Positions 13,306-20,771 of a stretch of 24,706 bases of DNA are shown here, piece after piece. The DNA is from a virus. The stretch lies in the IMG/VR virus record IMGVR_UViG_3300029939_000041, positions 1 through 24,706 of that record. One strand, written 5' to 3'. Below the pieces are notes generated by a model. It did not search any database and was not told the origin of the DNA. It saw nothing but the letters and a program-made list of their open reading frames with translations. Position 1 is the stretch's first letter. The number at the start of each line of letters is the position of its first letter. Position numbers and translations under genes: made by a program.

Positions 13306-13623
13306 ATGAAAATGAAATTTCCGAAATTCTTATTAAATAAACAAATACAAGTATATAGTACAACATTAGGTGAAGATGGAATTGACGAAACTCTATTGTA
13401 TGATGGTATGTGTATTTATAATGAAAAAAGCAGACAGACTTTAAATGCAGAAAGGCAACTTATAACTCTAAGTGGTAGCATAGTTATTCAAGGCGATATT
13501 TCTCCGGATAAATTAATTGTAGGTTATGTTCAAATAGGCAATATTAAAAGAGATATCTTTAGGACAGCTAGGCCAAGAAATAGTGATGGTTCAGTATTCA
13601 GTACAGAATTGGATTTGAGTTAA
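13306..13623 (+). CDS. Head closure protein, SPP1 gp16-like
   Basis: The 105-aa protein is beta-rich, with features of the head-tail joining (head closure) family: a start MKMKFPKFLLNKQIQVYST, a middle LLYDGMCIYNEKSRQTLNAE and an end IGNIKRDIFRTARPRNSDGS. Such proteins close the portal channel after packaging and provide the docking surface for the tail. Its stop overlaps the next gene's start in the form TAATG. The assignment rests on order and length more than on specific motifs. Confidence 0.6.
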   Translation: MKMKFPKFLLNKQIQVYSTTLGEDGIDETLLYDGMCIYNEKSRQTLNAERQLITLSGSIVIQGDISPDKLIVGYVQIGNIKRDIFRTARPRNSDGSVFSTELDLS

Positions 13624-14006
13624 TGAGTATAAAAGCAACAGTAAAACTTGATTATTCCAAGATCAATAAGTTAGTGGAATCCAGTAAAGAAGCTTTTAAA
13701 TTAACGGTTGAAGATGTTTTAAAAGACATTAAAGATAGCATGGTTGTGCCTAAAGATACTGGAAATCTTGAAAATAGTGGAGAGATAGACTTTTCACAGA
13801 TTGAAAATTTAATTGCATCAATTGTTTTTGATACACCATATGCACATAGACTCTATTTTCATCCGGAATATAATTTCAAAACTGATAAAAACGCAAATGC
13901 ACAAGGGAGATGGATGGATATGTATATAGATGGTGATAAAAATAATTTTATCAAAGAAACATACTCTAAGTACTTAAAAGAGCTTAGTAAGGGGATGATA
14001 ACATAA
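13623..14006 (+). CDS. Minor capsid/tail completion protein (HK97 gp10-like)
   Basis: The ATG shares its first base with the stop of the gene before (TAATGA), implying coupling. The 127-aa protein has VPKDTGNLENSGEIDF and PYAHRLYFHPEYNF, with Trp and Asp in GRWMDMYIDGD, the pattern of the Minor_capsid_2/HK97 gp10-like family of neck or tail completion proteins. It comes between head closure and tail terminator, as in SPP1-type order. A C-terminal helix (about 105-127) is predicted. Confidence 0.7.
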   Translation: MSIKATVKLDYSKINKLVESSKEAFKLTVEDVLKDIKDSMVVPKDTGNLENSGEIDFSQIENLIASIVFDTPYAHRLYFHPEYNFKTDKNANAQGRWMDMYIDGDKNNFIKETYSKYLKELSKGMIT

Positions 14007-14393
14007 ATGTTACTAAGTGAAGTTAAAGACTATTTAAAAACAGTAATTGATAGTCCTCAATGGTACAGTGGAAAAATTGATGGAACAGTTGAACAATGTA
14101 TAGGAATATACAGCAGACAAGGGAAATCACCAAACATAGCTTTAGGAGGATTAACTAATACAAGTTATTCAACTAAGGCTATTTCTATTTTGGTTCATTG
14201 GGGCAAAAATTCCAGTATAGCAGAACAACAGGCACAAGAAGTATATAACGCCTTGTTTGGTCAAGGTGCTGTTATAGGAGGTAAGAGAGTAATAAAGTTC
14301 GATATGAAAGATTCTGAGCCTATAGGCGTTGGAACTGATACAAACGGATTTTATGAATATGTAATAGATACAATAATTTATTTTGAAAGGTAG
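14007..14393 (+). CDS. Tail terminator protein (Minor_capsid_3/SPP1 gp17-like)
   Basis: Starts directly after the stop of the previous gene, with AAGGGGATGA overlapping that gene's end as ribosome binding site. The 128-aa alpha/beta protein (LLSEVKDYLKTVIDSPQWYS; SKAISIL-type strand; NGFYEYVIDTIIYFER at the end) matches tail terminators, which cap the tail tube and join it to the head. The gene directly before the tube protein is usually the terminator. Motif-level evidence is limited. Confidence 0.65.
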   Translation: MLLSEVKDYLKTVIDSPQWYSGKIDGTVEQCIGIYSRQGKSPNIALGGLTNTSYSTKAISILVHWGKNSSIAEQQAQEVYNALFGQGAVIGGKRVIKFDMKDSEPIGVGTDTNGFYEYVIDTIIYFER

Positions 14394-14403
14394 GTAATGT
14401 TAA

Positions 14404-14853
14404 ATGGGTTTTAGCGGAGTTTTTCCAGTCTATAATATAATTTTTAAAATTGGAACTAAGGGTACAACAAGTATAGCTGCAGACATGGCTACAATTGCAG
14501 ACATGGAACAATTTACAATGAAAATAAGTGGCAAGACAGATGATTGGACTCCAATGACTACAAGTGGTTGGGCAAGATCATTAATGACAGAAAAAAGTTT
14601 TACTATAAGCTTAAAAGGAAAAAGAAATGTAGGAGATCCAGGTAATGATTATGTAGCAGTTACCGCATGGGCTGATGGACTTGATTGTTCTTCAATTGCA
14701 GAAATAGACTTCCCAGATGGTTCAAAACTTACATTTAATTGTGTAATTGATGTTCAAAACGCTGGTGGAGACGCTAGCACAAAAGTTGCACCTTTAGAAT
14801 TTGATTTAAAATCTGATGGAAAACCAACATTTACAGCAGCACCAACAGTATAG
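14404..14853 (+). CDS. Major tail tube protein
   Basis: This 149-aa protein begins MGFSGVFPVYNIIFKIGTKG and has the beta-rich composition of siphophage tube proteins, with FTMKISGKTDDWTPMTTSGW, then KSFTISLKGKRNVGDPGNDY and ALDFDLKSDGK-like segments near the end (actual text PLEFDLKSDGK). This is the common small tail tube family of clostridial and other Firmicute phages. Hexameric rings stack along the tape measure to form the tube. It is followed by AGGAGGAATT, the site of the chaperone gene. Confidence 0.82.
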   Translation: MGFSGVFPVYNIIFKIGTKGTTSIAADMATIADMEQFTMKISGKTDDWTPMTTSGWARSLMTEKSFTISLKGKRNVGDPGNDYVAVTAWADGLDCSSIAEIDFPDGSKLTFNCVIDVQNAGGDASTKVAPLEFDLKSDGKPTFTAAPTV

Positions 14854-14865
14854 GAGGAATTATAA

Positions 14866-15210
14866 ATGGGAAAAAGATATAATATAATAGATAAAATTAC
14901 CAATGGAATGCAAAAACCAACTGTACAAATTGATACAGAACATGAATTTAAGATTAATAACAGCTTTCCAGCAGCAATGGCAATTAAAGCATATACAGAA
15001 GATAAAAAGTTGGATGAAAAACAAAAAATTGAGAAGATTCTAGGTACTGCATTGGATAAGGAAGCTAATGATTATATTAAAAGTCTTGAACTTCCATTAT
15101 CAATATACGTGACTATAGTTAACGTAATTATGGCATCTTTAAATGATATGGATTTAGAAGAAATAGAAAAGTTAGCAGAGGAAAAGAAAAAAATGCCCAG
15201 CGAACAATAA
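14866..15210 (+). CDS. Tail assembly chaperone, short form (gpG-like)
   Basis: The 114-aa protein is encoded between tube and tape measure genes, where the lambda G/GT pair sits. It contains EHEFKINNSFPAAMAIKAYT and a long acidic helical end EEIEKLAEEKKKMPSEQ. It coats the tape measure with the GT form while the tube assembles and is not part of the finished virion. Near its end, AAG AAA AAA ATG CCC (15184-15198) is a likely slippage site leading to the long form. Confidence 0.8.
   Translation: MGKRYNIIDKITNGMQKPTVQIDTEHEFKINNSFPAAMAIKAYTEDKKLDEKQKIEKILGTALDKEANDYIKSLELPLSIYVTIVNVIMASLNDMDLEEIEKLAEEKKKMPSEQ
15187..15199 (+). promoter_or_regulatory. Programmed frameshift site (A7 run then CCC)
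   Basis: Seven As (15187-15193) read as AAA AAA A, followed by TG and CCC. The downstream reading frame is +1 relative to the start frame, so the shift is +1 (for example CCC to CCA in the P site) or -2 on the A run. A canonical lambda-type -1 shift would not work here. Confidence 0.65.
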
Positions 15211-15535
15211 ATGGTATGACTTATATGACGATTGGGACTTAATAGAAGCATCTTTTGCAATGCAATACAATATAAGACTCAGAGAAGAGAATGATATGAC
15301 TTTTAGCGAGTTTTCTACTCTTCTTACGGGTATAATGCCTAAAACTCCATTAGGACAAATTGTAAGCATAAGGGCAGAAGAAGATAAAGATATGCTTAAG
15401 AATTTTACTAAAGATCAACATCAGATTAGAGATGATTGGAGAAATAGAAATAATCCAATCAAAGAAATGACAGATGAAGAAAAAGCAGAAAAGATAATGG
15501 AAGTGCAAAATCTATTTGCAAAAGCTTTTGCATAG
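15200..15535 (+). CDS. Tail assembly chaperone, frameshift extension (gpT part of gpGT)
   Basis: This 111-codon region has no own start or ribosome binding site at its true beginning. It continues gpG after the frameshift to give a GT protein of about 222 aa (14866-15198 joined to 15200-15535). The conserved T-part motif WYDLYDDWDLIEASFAMQYN begins at 15212, ahead of any ATG with a proper ribosome binding site, which shows the region is reached by frameshift. Further on are MPKTPLGQIVSIRAEED and a basic helix ending FAKAFA. GT is the form that contacts the tube subunits in lambda. An ATG at 15260 would remove the most conserved residues and is not the real start. Confidence 0.8.
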   Translation, partial: ANNKWYDLYDDWDLIEASFAMQYNIRLREENDMTFSEFSTLLTGIMPKTPLGQIVSIRAEEDKDMLKNFTKDQHQIRDDWRNRNNPIKEMTDEEKAEKIMEVQNLFAKAFA

Positions 15536-15576
15536 GATATTATTATATTAATTAGGAATTTATTGGAGGAATTAAT

Positions 15577-15810
15577 ATGAAGTGTCCTAAATGTGGAAGT
15601 GTAAATATAAATGTAGTTCTTGAACAAGCAAGTTCAAAAACAAAAAGTAGGAATATGGGCTGTTTATGGTCAATTGGTAGATTGTTTCTAATACTCTGCA
15701 CTTGTGGATTATGGCTAATAATAGGGGCAAGAATAGGAACACATAAGACAAAATATAATAATAGAAAAGTAGCATTATGTCAAAATTGTGGACGTAAATG
15801 GTACATATAA
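15577..15810 (+). CDS. Zinc-ribbon protein with one membrane segment
   Basis: The 77-aa product starts after TGGAGGAATTAAT. It has CPKC at residues 3-6 and CQNC at 68-71, which together can form one zinc-ribbon site. Between them is a hydrophobic stretch (about 29-51, CLWSIGRLFLILCTCGLWLI) long enough to cross the membrane. The basic flanks fit this. It is not a structural protein by appearance, yet lies between the chaperone and tape measure genes; it may be an accessory protein acting at the membrane, for example in superinfection exclusion, but this is a guess. A junction hairpin follows it. Confidence 0.65.
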   Translation: MKCPKCGSVNINVVLEQASSKTKSRNMGCLWSIGRLFLILCTCGLWLIIGARIGTHKTKYNNRKVALCQNCGRKWYI

Positions 15811-15826
15811 AATATGCTTTCAATTT

Positions 15827-15863
15827 AAAGCACTTAGAATAAAATTTCTAGGTGCTTTTTCTT
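15827..15863 (+). terminator. Junction-family hairpin before the tape measure gene
   Basis: AAAGCACTTAGAA (15827-15839) pairs with TTCTAGGTGCTTT (15846-15858) over 13 bp with a 6-nt loop, running into TTTTT and CTTATG. It is the strongest terminator-like copy of the family here. An eight-codon mini-ORF at 15864 covers the next ribosome binding site and stops at 15890, past the tape measure ATG (15883). Confidence 0.6.
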
Positions 15864-15882
15864 ATGAAGAAAGGAGGAAAAT

Positions 15883-18800
15883 ATGAGTGATGATAATAGT
15901 GTAGGGAAAATTACGCTTGATTTAGAGGTTACGAGTGATTTACAAAATCAGATTAATAAAGTTAGTGAAACTTTAGGAAAAAACCTCAAAGAAAGCATGG
16001 ATTCGGCTACTAAAGGTATGTTTGACAATATGAAAAACAGTATGGACAATAACATAAAATCCATGAATGATTCTCTTAAAAATGGTTTGGGTAAAATGAA
16101 GGATAACATTAAAAATACTTTAGGCGGTATATTTTTATCAGCAAAGAATATTAAACCTCCTAAAGTTGATTTTCCCAAAACAGATATATCAAAACCAGTA
16201 ACCAATTCTACTACAAGTACACCAGTAACACGACCTCCACCGAATTTTAATAGTGAATTAATAAAAACACAAATGGAAAATCTTAATGCTACATTAGACA
16301 ATACTAATTCTAAGATAGATTTTCAAAAGGAAAAACTTGAAGGTTTAAGAGAAGAATATAATAGAACTTTTAATGAAACTAGAAAAAATGAATTAGCAGA
16401 ACAAATTTTAAATACAGAAGGTAAAATTAATAGTTTGACCAGTGCATCAGATAGATATGGATTTAAACTTGCAGATTTAGATGAAAAGTTAGCGTCCTTC
16501 GCAGCAGCAGAAGAAGAGGCATCATCAGCCAATAGAAATTTAGAAGAAAAACTAACAGAAACAGGAGAAAAAGCCGAATCAACAGGAAATAAAATTAGTA
16601 GGCTATCTGAAATAACAAAATCCTTCACAAGTGGAGCAAACAGTTCATTCGGTGTACTTAAAAAACTAGGAGATCAGTTTAAAAGCCTAGGTTCAAGCAC
16701 TAATGAAACAAATAAAGGATTTAGCTTATTTGGTTTGAGTTTAGATTCAATTATGAAACGAATGATGATGTCAATAGTCATAATGCAACTTGCAAGAAAC
16801 GGAATTACTGCTTTAGGCAAAGGACTTTTAGACGACTTAAAAACAAATCAACAGTTTGCAACTTCACTTGCACAAGTTAAAACTAATTTAGAAGTTGCAT
16901 TTACCCCTATATTTTATGCTATTCTACCAGCAATTAATGCTTTTATGAGTGCTTTAGCAACGCTAACAACTTATATTGCTTCATTTATTAGTACTATTTT
17001 TGGAAAGACATATCAACAAAGTTATCAAGCAACTCAGGGACTTATAGATGCTAAAAACGCTATGGGTGATTATGGAAATAGTGCAGAAAAGGCAGCAAAA
17101 CAAGTTAAAGGACTAGCCGGAATTGATGAAATTAATAATTTAAATAAAAGTAATAGCAGTGATTCATCAAGTGCTTCAAAAGTACCAGCATTAACGCAAC
17201 CAAGTTTAGATACATCAGCAGTAGATTCTCAAATGAGTACATTGGCGGATAAGATCAAAAAAATATTCGGCGAAATATTTGATCCAATGAAAGAAGCATG
17301 GGACAATCAAGGTAAGGCTACTATTGATGCTTTAAAATCAGCCTTAGATGATATTTGGCAATTAATGAAAGGCATAGGACAAACGTTTTTAGATATTTGG
17401 GATAATGGAACAGGTTTAAAAGTTTGTACAGATATCCTAAAGTTATTTCAGACCATATTTGGAATAATTGGAGATATAGCAGGAGCATTTAAAACAGCGT
17501 GGGATACAGGCGGTTTAGGAACAGCTCTAGTACAATCTATATTTGATGCACTAGATGCAGTTTTGCAACTTTTAAACACTATAGGAACAACTTTTAGGGA
17601 CGTTTGGAATGGCGGTCTAGGTGTTGAAATTTGCACTAATATACTAGAGATATTAAAAAATATATTTATTATAATTGGTCAAGTCGCTACTTCATTTAAA
17701 AATGCATGGGATAGTGGTTTAGGAGTTCAAATAGTAACAGACATTTTAAATCTTTTAAATGGTTGTTTGAGAATAATAAAAGATATTACAAGCTCATTCT
17801 CTAAAGCGTGGGTAACAAATGGTGATACTATTTGTAAAGGTATATTGCTTATTTTAGATAATATAATTGGAACTGTTAGTGATATTGCCAATAAATGGTC
17901 TACTGCTTGGGAGAGTAATGGCAATGGTGATAAATTGATGGACAGTTTACTATCAACATTAGGCAAAATATTAACAACTATCGGTGATATAGGTACAGGC
18001 ATAAGGGATAGTTTAGGGAAAGTAGCAGATGAAATTTTCCCTACAATAATTCAATTTGCAACTAATACTTCAACTGGTTTAGGTAATATTACAGATGGTT
18101 TTAAGCTCATTTGGGACAATGGCGGCAAGCACTTATTTGATGGGATAGTTCAATTGATAGCAAAGATTGCAGAACTAATTTTAAAAATTAGTGGTCAAGC
18201 ATTTGAAGATTTTACTAATATCTTCAAAGATTTATCACCGGCAATCGGAAAAGTAAGTGATGTATTAGGAACTCTATGTGATTGGTTAGGAAAATTGATT
18301 GATAAAATAAATGAAAATAAACCATTACTAGATGGACTTGAAAGTGCATTTGCCGGAATTGGAACAGCTTTAGCGGGAGCTAAAATTGCAGAAACCATTG
18401 CCGGGCTAGTACCCGCATTTCAAACTCTTGGTAAAGCAATAGCGTTTGTTTTTTCAGATGGTGCAATTGCGGGACTATTGGATATTGGTGGAGCAATAGT
18501 AGCAGCTATAGGCGGTTGGCCAATACTAATTGGAGCTGCTATTATAGCGGTTGGTGTTGAAATATATAAACATTGGGATGAAATATCAGCAAAAACAGCC
18601 GAAATTTGGAATGGCATTAAAGATTTCTTTTCGCAATGGGGAACTGATCTATTAGCATTGGTTACAGGCGGTCCAGTAGCATTAGTTGTTACTGAAATAG
18701 GCAAACATTGGGATGATATAAGTGCATACGTTGTTGAAGTATGGAACAATATTAAAACATGGTTAGGTACTACGTGGGATGATTTACAAAATACAGTATC

Positions 18801-19629
18801 TACTACATGGGACAATTTCACAACAACAATATCAAAAGGTTGGAATGACGTTAAAGATAATACAGCAACAACATGGGACACCATCACAACGGATTTATCT
18901 ACAGCATGGGATAATATTACAACAAATTCGAGTACCACATGGGATAATATAAAACAATATATTGCTACAAAGTGGACAGAAGTAAATTCAGATGCACCTG
19001 CTTTATGGGATACAATAAAAACTACATTGTCAGACAAATGGAACGAAATTTCAACCGATTCTCAAACTATTTGGAACAACGTAACTGATTTTATTAGTAA
19101 TACATTTAGCACGAATTGGAGTAATGCGTGGGATGGAATACAAGATACTTTTAAAAAGGTGTGGGAGTCGTTTGAAGATATTGCGAAAGCGCCTATAAAC
19201 GGAATAATAGCTTTAATGAATGGATTGATTACAGGAATTAATACAGCTATAAAAGCACTAGATAGTATACACATTGATATTCCGGATTGGATTCCGGATA
19301 TTGGAGGTAAAAGTTTTAGTCTAAATTTAAGTCCAATAGGCACAATACCAGCATTGGCAACTGGTGGTATAATTGATAGTCCAACATTAGCAATGGTTGG
19401 TGAAGCAGGGAAAGAAGCAGTAATGCCACTTGAAAATAATACTGGTTGGATTTCCGACTTAGCAGGACAAATTGCATCAAAAATAGGTGGAACTAATTCT
19501 AATTCAAGTACAACAGAACAAAGCGGTGACTTAATACTTATGATAGATGGTTCTGTTATAGGCAAAGTTGCGTTAAATCAACTTAGAAAAATGCAAAGAC
19601 AAGGAAGTGTTACTTTAATACCAACTTAA
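15883..19629 (+). CDS. Tail tape measure protein
   Basis: At 1248 aa this is the largest gene, after GAAAGGAGG. Order: N-terminal helical and coiled-coil region (1-270, with a Pro/Thr-rich linker at about 105-125); hydrophobic segments at about 285-310 and 340-375 (SIVIMQLARNGITAL; PIFYAILPAINAFMSALATL) that may enter the membrane during DNA ejection; about 470-750 with repeats of about 40 residues of the form AWDxGLGxxIxxxIL; another hydrophobic hairpin at about 860-890; about 945-1090 an 11-residue repeat with W (TTWDN-like); and a C-terminal block with ATGGIIDSPTLAMVGEAGKE (about 1163-1182), a common tape-measure end motif. Length sets tail length; by the usual 0.15 nm per residue, a tail near 190 nm is expected. 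No peptidase domain is seen. Confidence 0.92.
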   Translation: MSDDNSVGKITLDLEVTSDLQNQINKVSETLGKNLKESMDSATKGMFDNMKNSMDNNIKSMNDSLKNGLGKMKDNIKNTLGGIFLSAKNIKPPKVDFPKTDISKPVTNSTTSTPVTRPPPNFNSELIKTQMENLNATLDNTNSKIDFQKEKLEGLREEYNRTFNETRKNELAEQILNTEGKINSLTSASDRYGFKLADLDEKLASFAAAEEEASSANRNLEEKLTETGEKAESTGNKISRLSEITKSFTSGANSSFGVLKKLGDQFKSLGSSTNETNKGFSLFGLSLDSIMKRMMMSIVIMQLARNGITALGKGLLDDLKTNQQFATSLAQVKTNLEVAFTPIFYAILPAINAFMSALATLTTYIASFISTIFGKTYQQSYQATQGLIDAKNAMGDYGNSAEKAAKQVKGLAGIDEINNLNKSNSSDSSSASKVPALTQPSLDTSAVDSQMSTLADKIKKIFGEIFDPMKEAWDNQGKATIDALKSALDDIWQLMKGIGQTFLDIWDNGTGLKVCTDILKLFQTIFGIIGDIAGAFKTAWDTGGLGTALVQSIFDALDAVLQLLNTIGTTFRDVWNGGLGVEICTNILEILKNIFIIIGQVATSFKNAWDSGLGVQIVTDILNLLNGCLRIIKDITSSFSKAWVTNGDTICKGILLILDNIIGTVSDIANKWSTAWESNGNGDKLMDSLLSTLGKILTTIGDIGTGIRDSLGKVADEIFPTIIQFATNTSTGLGNITDGFKLIWDNGGKHLFDGIVQLIAKIAELILKISGQAFEDFTNIFKDLSPAIGKVSDVLGTLCDWLGKLIDKINENKPLLDGLESAFAGIGTALAGAKIAETIAGLVPAFQTLGKAIAFVFSDGAIAGLLDIGGAIVAAIGGWPILIGAAIIAVGVEIYKHWDEISAKTAEIWNGIKDFFSQWGTDLLALVTGGPVALVVTEIGKHWDDISAYVVEVWNNIKTWLGTTWDDLQNTVSTTWDNFTTTISKGWNDVKDNTATTWDTITTDLSTAWDNITTNSSTTWDNIKQYIATKWTEVNSDAPALWDTIKTTLSDKWNEISTDSQTIWNNVTDFISNTFSTNWSNAWDGIQDTFKKVWESFEDIAKAPINGIIALMNGLITGINTAIKALDSIHIDIPDWIPDIGGKSFSLNLSPIGTIPALATGGIIDSPTLAMVGEAGKEAVMPLENNTGWISDLAGQIASKIGGTNSNSSTTEQSGDLILMIDGSVIGKVALNQLRKMQRQGSVTLIPT

Positions 19630-19643
19630 AAGGAGGAGATATA

Positions 19644-19994
19644 TTGCTTCAAATAAATAGTACAGAAGTCGTTGATCCTAGTACGTATCAAGTTACAATA
19701 TCAGATATAGATGCAGATTCAAACAGAAATGCAAACGGAGAACTTCTAAGGGATAGAATTGCAGTTAAAAGAAAACTAAGTCTTGAATTTGGACCACTAA
19801 CTCAAGATGAAATTTCCACACTTTTAAATGCAATTACAGATATATTTTTTGATGTTACTTTTTTTGATCCAGCGGAAGGATCAGTTACAAAAACAATGTA
19901 CGTTGGAGACAGAACCGCACCAGCATACTGTTATGATTCAACAAGCGGTGAAATGAAATGGAAAAGTTTAAAAATGGATTTTATTGAACAATAA
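19644..19994 (+). CDS. Tail protein after the tape measure (DUF6711-like)
   Basis: TTG start at 19644, 5 bp after AAGGAGGAG (about 19630-19638). The 116-aa beta-rich protein starts MLQINSTEVVDPSTYQVTIS and contains DADSNRNANGELLRDRIAVK and AEGSVTKTMYVGDRTAP, resembling small tail proteins of the DUF6711 type that follow the tape measure in Firmicute phages. It takes the place where a distal tail protein would be expected but is half its length, so may be a reduced or different tail-tip component. Confidence 0.65.
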   Translation: MLQINSTEVVDPSTYQVTISDIDADSNRNANGELLRDRIAVKRKLSLEFGPLTQDEISTLLNAITDIFFDVTFFDPAEGSVTKTMYVGDRTAPAYCYDSTSGEMKWKSLKMDFIEQ

Positions 19995-20015
19995 TAGAAA
20001 GAAGGATGATTAAAT

Positions 20016-20297
20016 ATGTTAAAAACAACTAAAAATATTACATTAGTAGGACAATCTTTAATTGCCAATGCACAAGTAATTTATATGAATGCTAGTATAA
20101 GTGCAGATGGAAGCACCAATGCAAACATTAATACTTCAATTACTAATCAAACAGTTTATGAAGCTAATAAGACAGAGTGTAGAAAAGATATATCAGATTT
20201 TCAAACAGCAGTTTATGCAGCACAAGACGAAGCAACAACCGCTACTTCAACAACTGCAAACACAACAACGGCAACTTCAAGTACAACAACAGCTTAA
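20016..20297 (+). CDS. Small tail-region protein with Thr-rich end
   Basis: This 93-aa protein follows AGAAGGATGA. The first 70 residues (LKTTKNITLVGQSLIANAQV; ASISADGSTNANINTSITNQ) look like a beta-rich structural module. Residues 72-93 are almost only Thr, Ala and Ser, coded by repetitive ACA/ACT/GCA triplets (20227-20294). No family recognised. A junction hairpin follows 4 bp after the stop. The position among tail-tip genes suggests a virion component. Confidence 0.6.
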   Translation: MLKTTKNITLVGQSLIANAQVIYMNASISADGSTNANINTSITNQTVYEANKTECRKDISDFQTAVYAAQDEATTATSTTANTTTATSSTTTA

Positions 20298-20300
20298 TCA

Positions 20301-20327
20301 AAGGCACTCTTAATTGAGTGCCTTATT
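20301..20327 (+). terminator. Junction-family hairpin (AAGGCACTC type)
   Basis: AAGGCACTC (20301-20309) pairs perfectly with GAGTGCCTT (20316-20324) around TTAATT, then ATTTATG. A four-codon mini-ORF starts at the ATG at 20329. Confidence 0.5.
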
Positions 20328-20349
20328 TATGAAAGAGGGATGATTATTA

Positions 20350-20736
20350 ATGAAAATGACAAATAGAGAGCTACAAAGCAAGGTTCAAATATTAAGTATG
20401 ATTTCAAATAAGCAATTACCAATAAAGGTGAGTTACTCTATAGCGAAGAATATTAACTCTATAAATAAAGAATTAGCAATAGTTGAATCAGAAAAACAAA
20501 AATTAATCAAAGAATATGCTTTAAAAGATGAGCATGGAAACCTTAGAGTAGCAAATAATAAAATTTTATTTCCAAGTATCGAAAAAGAAAATGAATGTAA
20601 TGGAAAATACAATGAATTATTAGATATTGAAGTTGATATTGAGTTAAGAGTGATAAATGCTATTGATTTATTCAAATCTAATGTTGAATTTTCACCTTCA
20701 GAATTAATGGAACTTGATTTCTTCATAGTAGAATAA
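20350..20736 (+). CDS. Hypothetical helical protein (DUF1617-like)
   Basis: The 128-aa product begins MKMTNRELQSKVQILSMISN after AGAGGGATGATTATTA. It is predicted to be mainly helical, with a central segment KNINSINKELAIVESEKQKL and an acidic end SELMELDFFIVE. Proteins of this size and look, often called DUF1617, occur between the tape measure and tail-fibre genes of Gram-positive phages; their role is unknown. The assignment to that family is tentative. Confidence 0.55.
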   Translation: MKMTNRELQSKVQILSMISNKQLPIKVSYSIAKNINSINKELAIVESEKQKLIKEYALKDEHGNLRVANNKILFPSIEKENECNGKYNELLDIEVDIELRVINAIDLFKSNVEFSPSELMELDFFIVE

Positions 20737-20771
20737 TTTAATATTTTATTTTAAATGAAGGGAGGTTTGGG

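Noticed and set aside
15260-15535. Stand-alone gene from ATG 15260
   Set aside because: The conserved WYDLYDDWDL part begins upstream at 15212 and no ribosome binding site precedes 15260; it is the frameshift extension of the chaperone.
18420-19037. Long - strand open frame (205 codons) under the tape measure
   Set aside because: It is a shadow of repetitive coding sequence, lacks a ribosome binding site and has a composition unlike a real protein.
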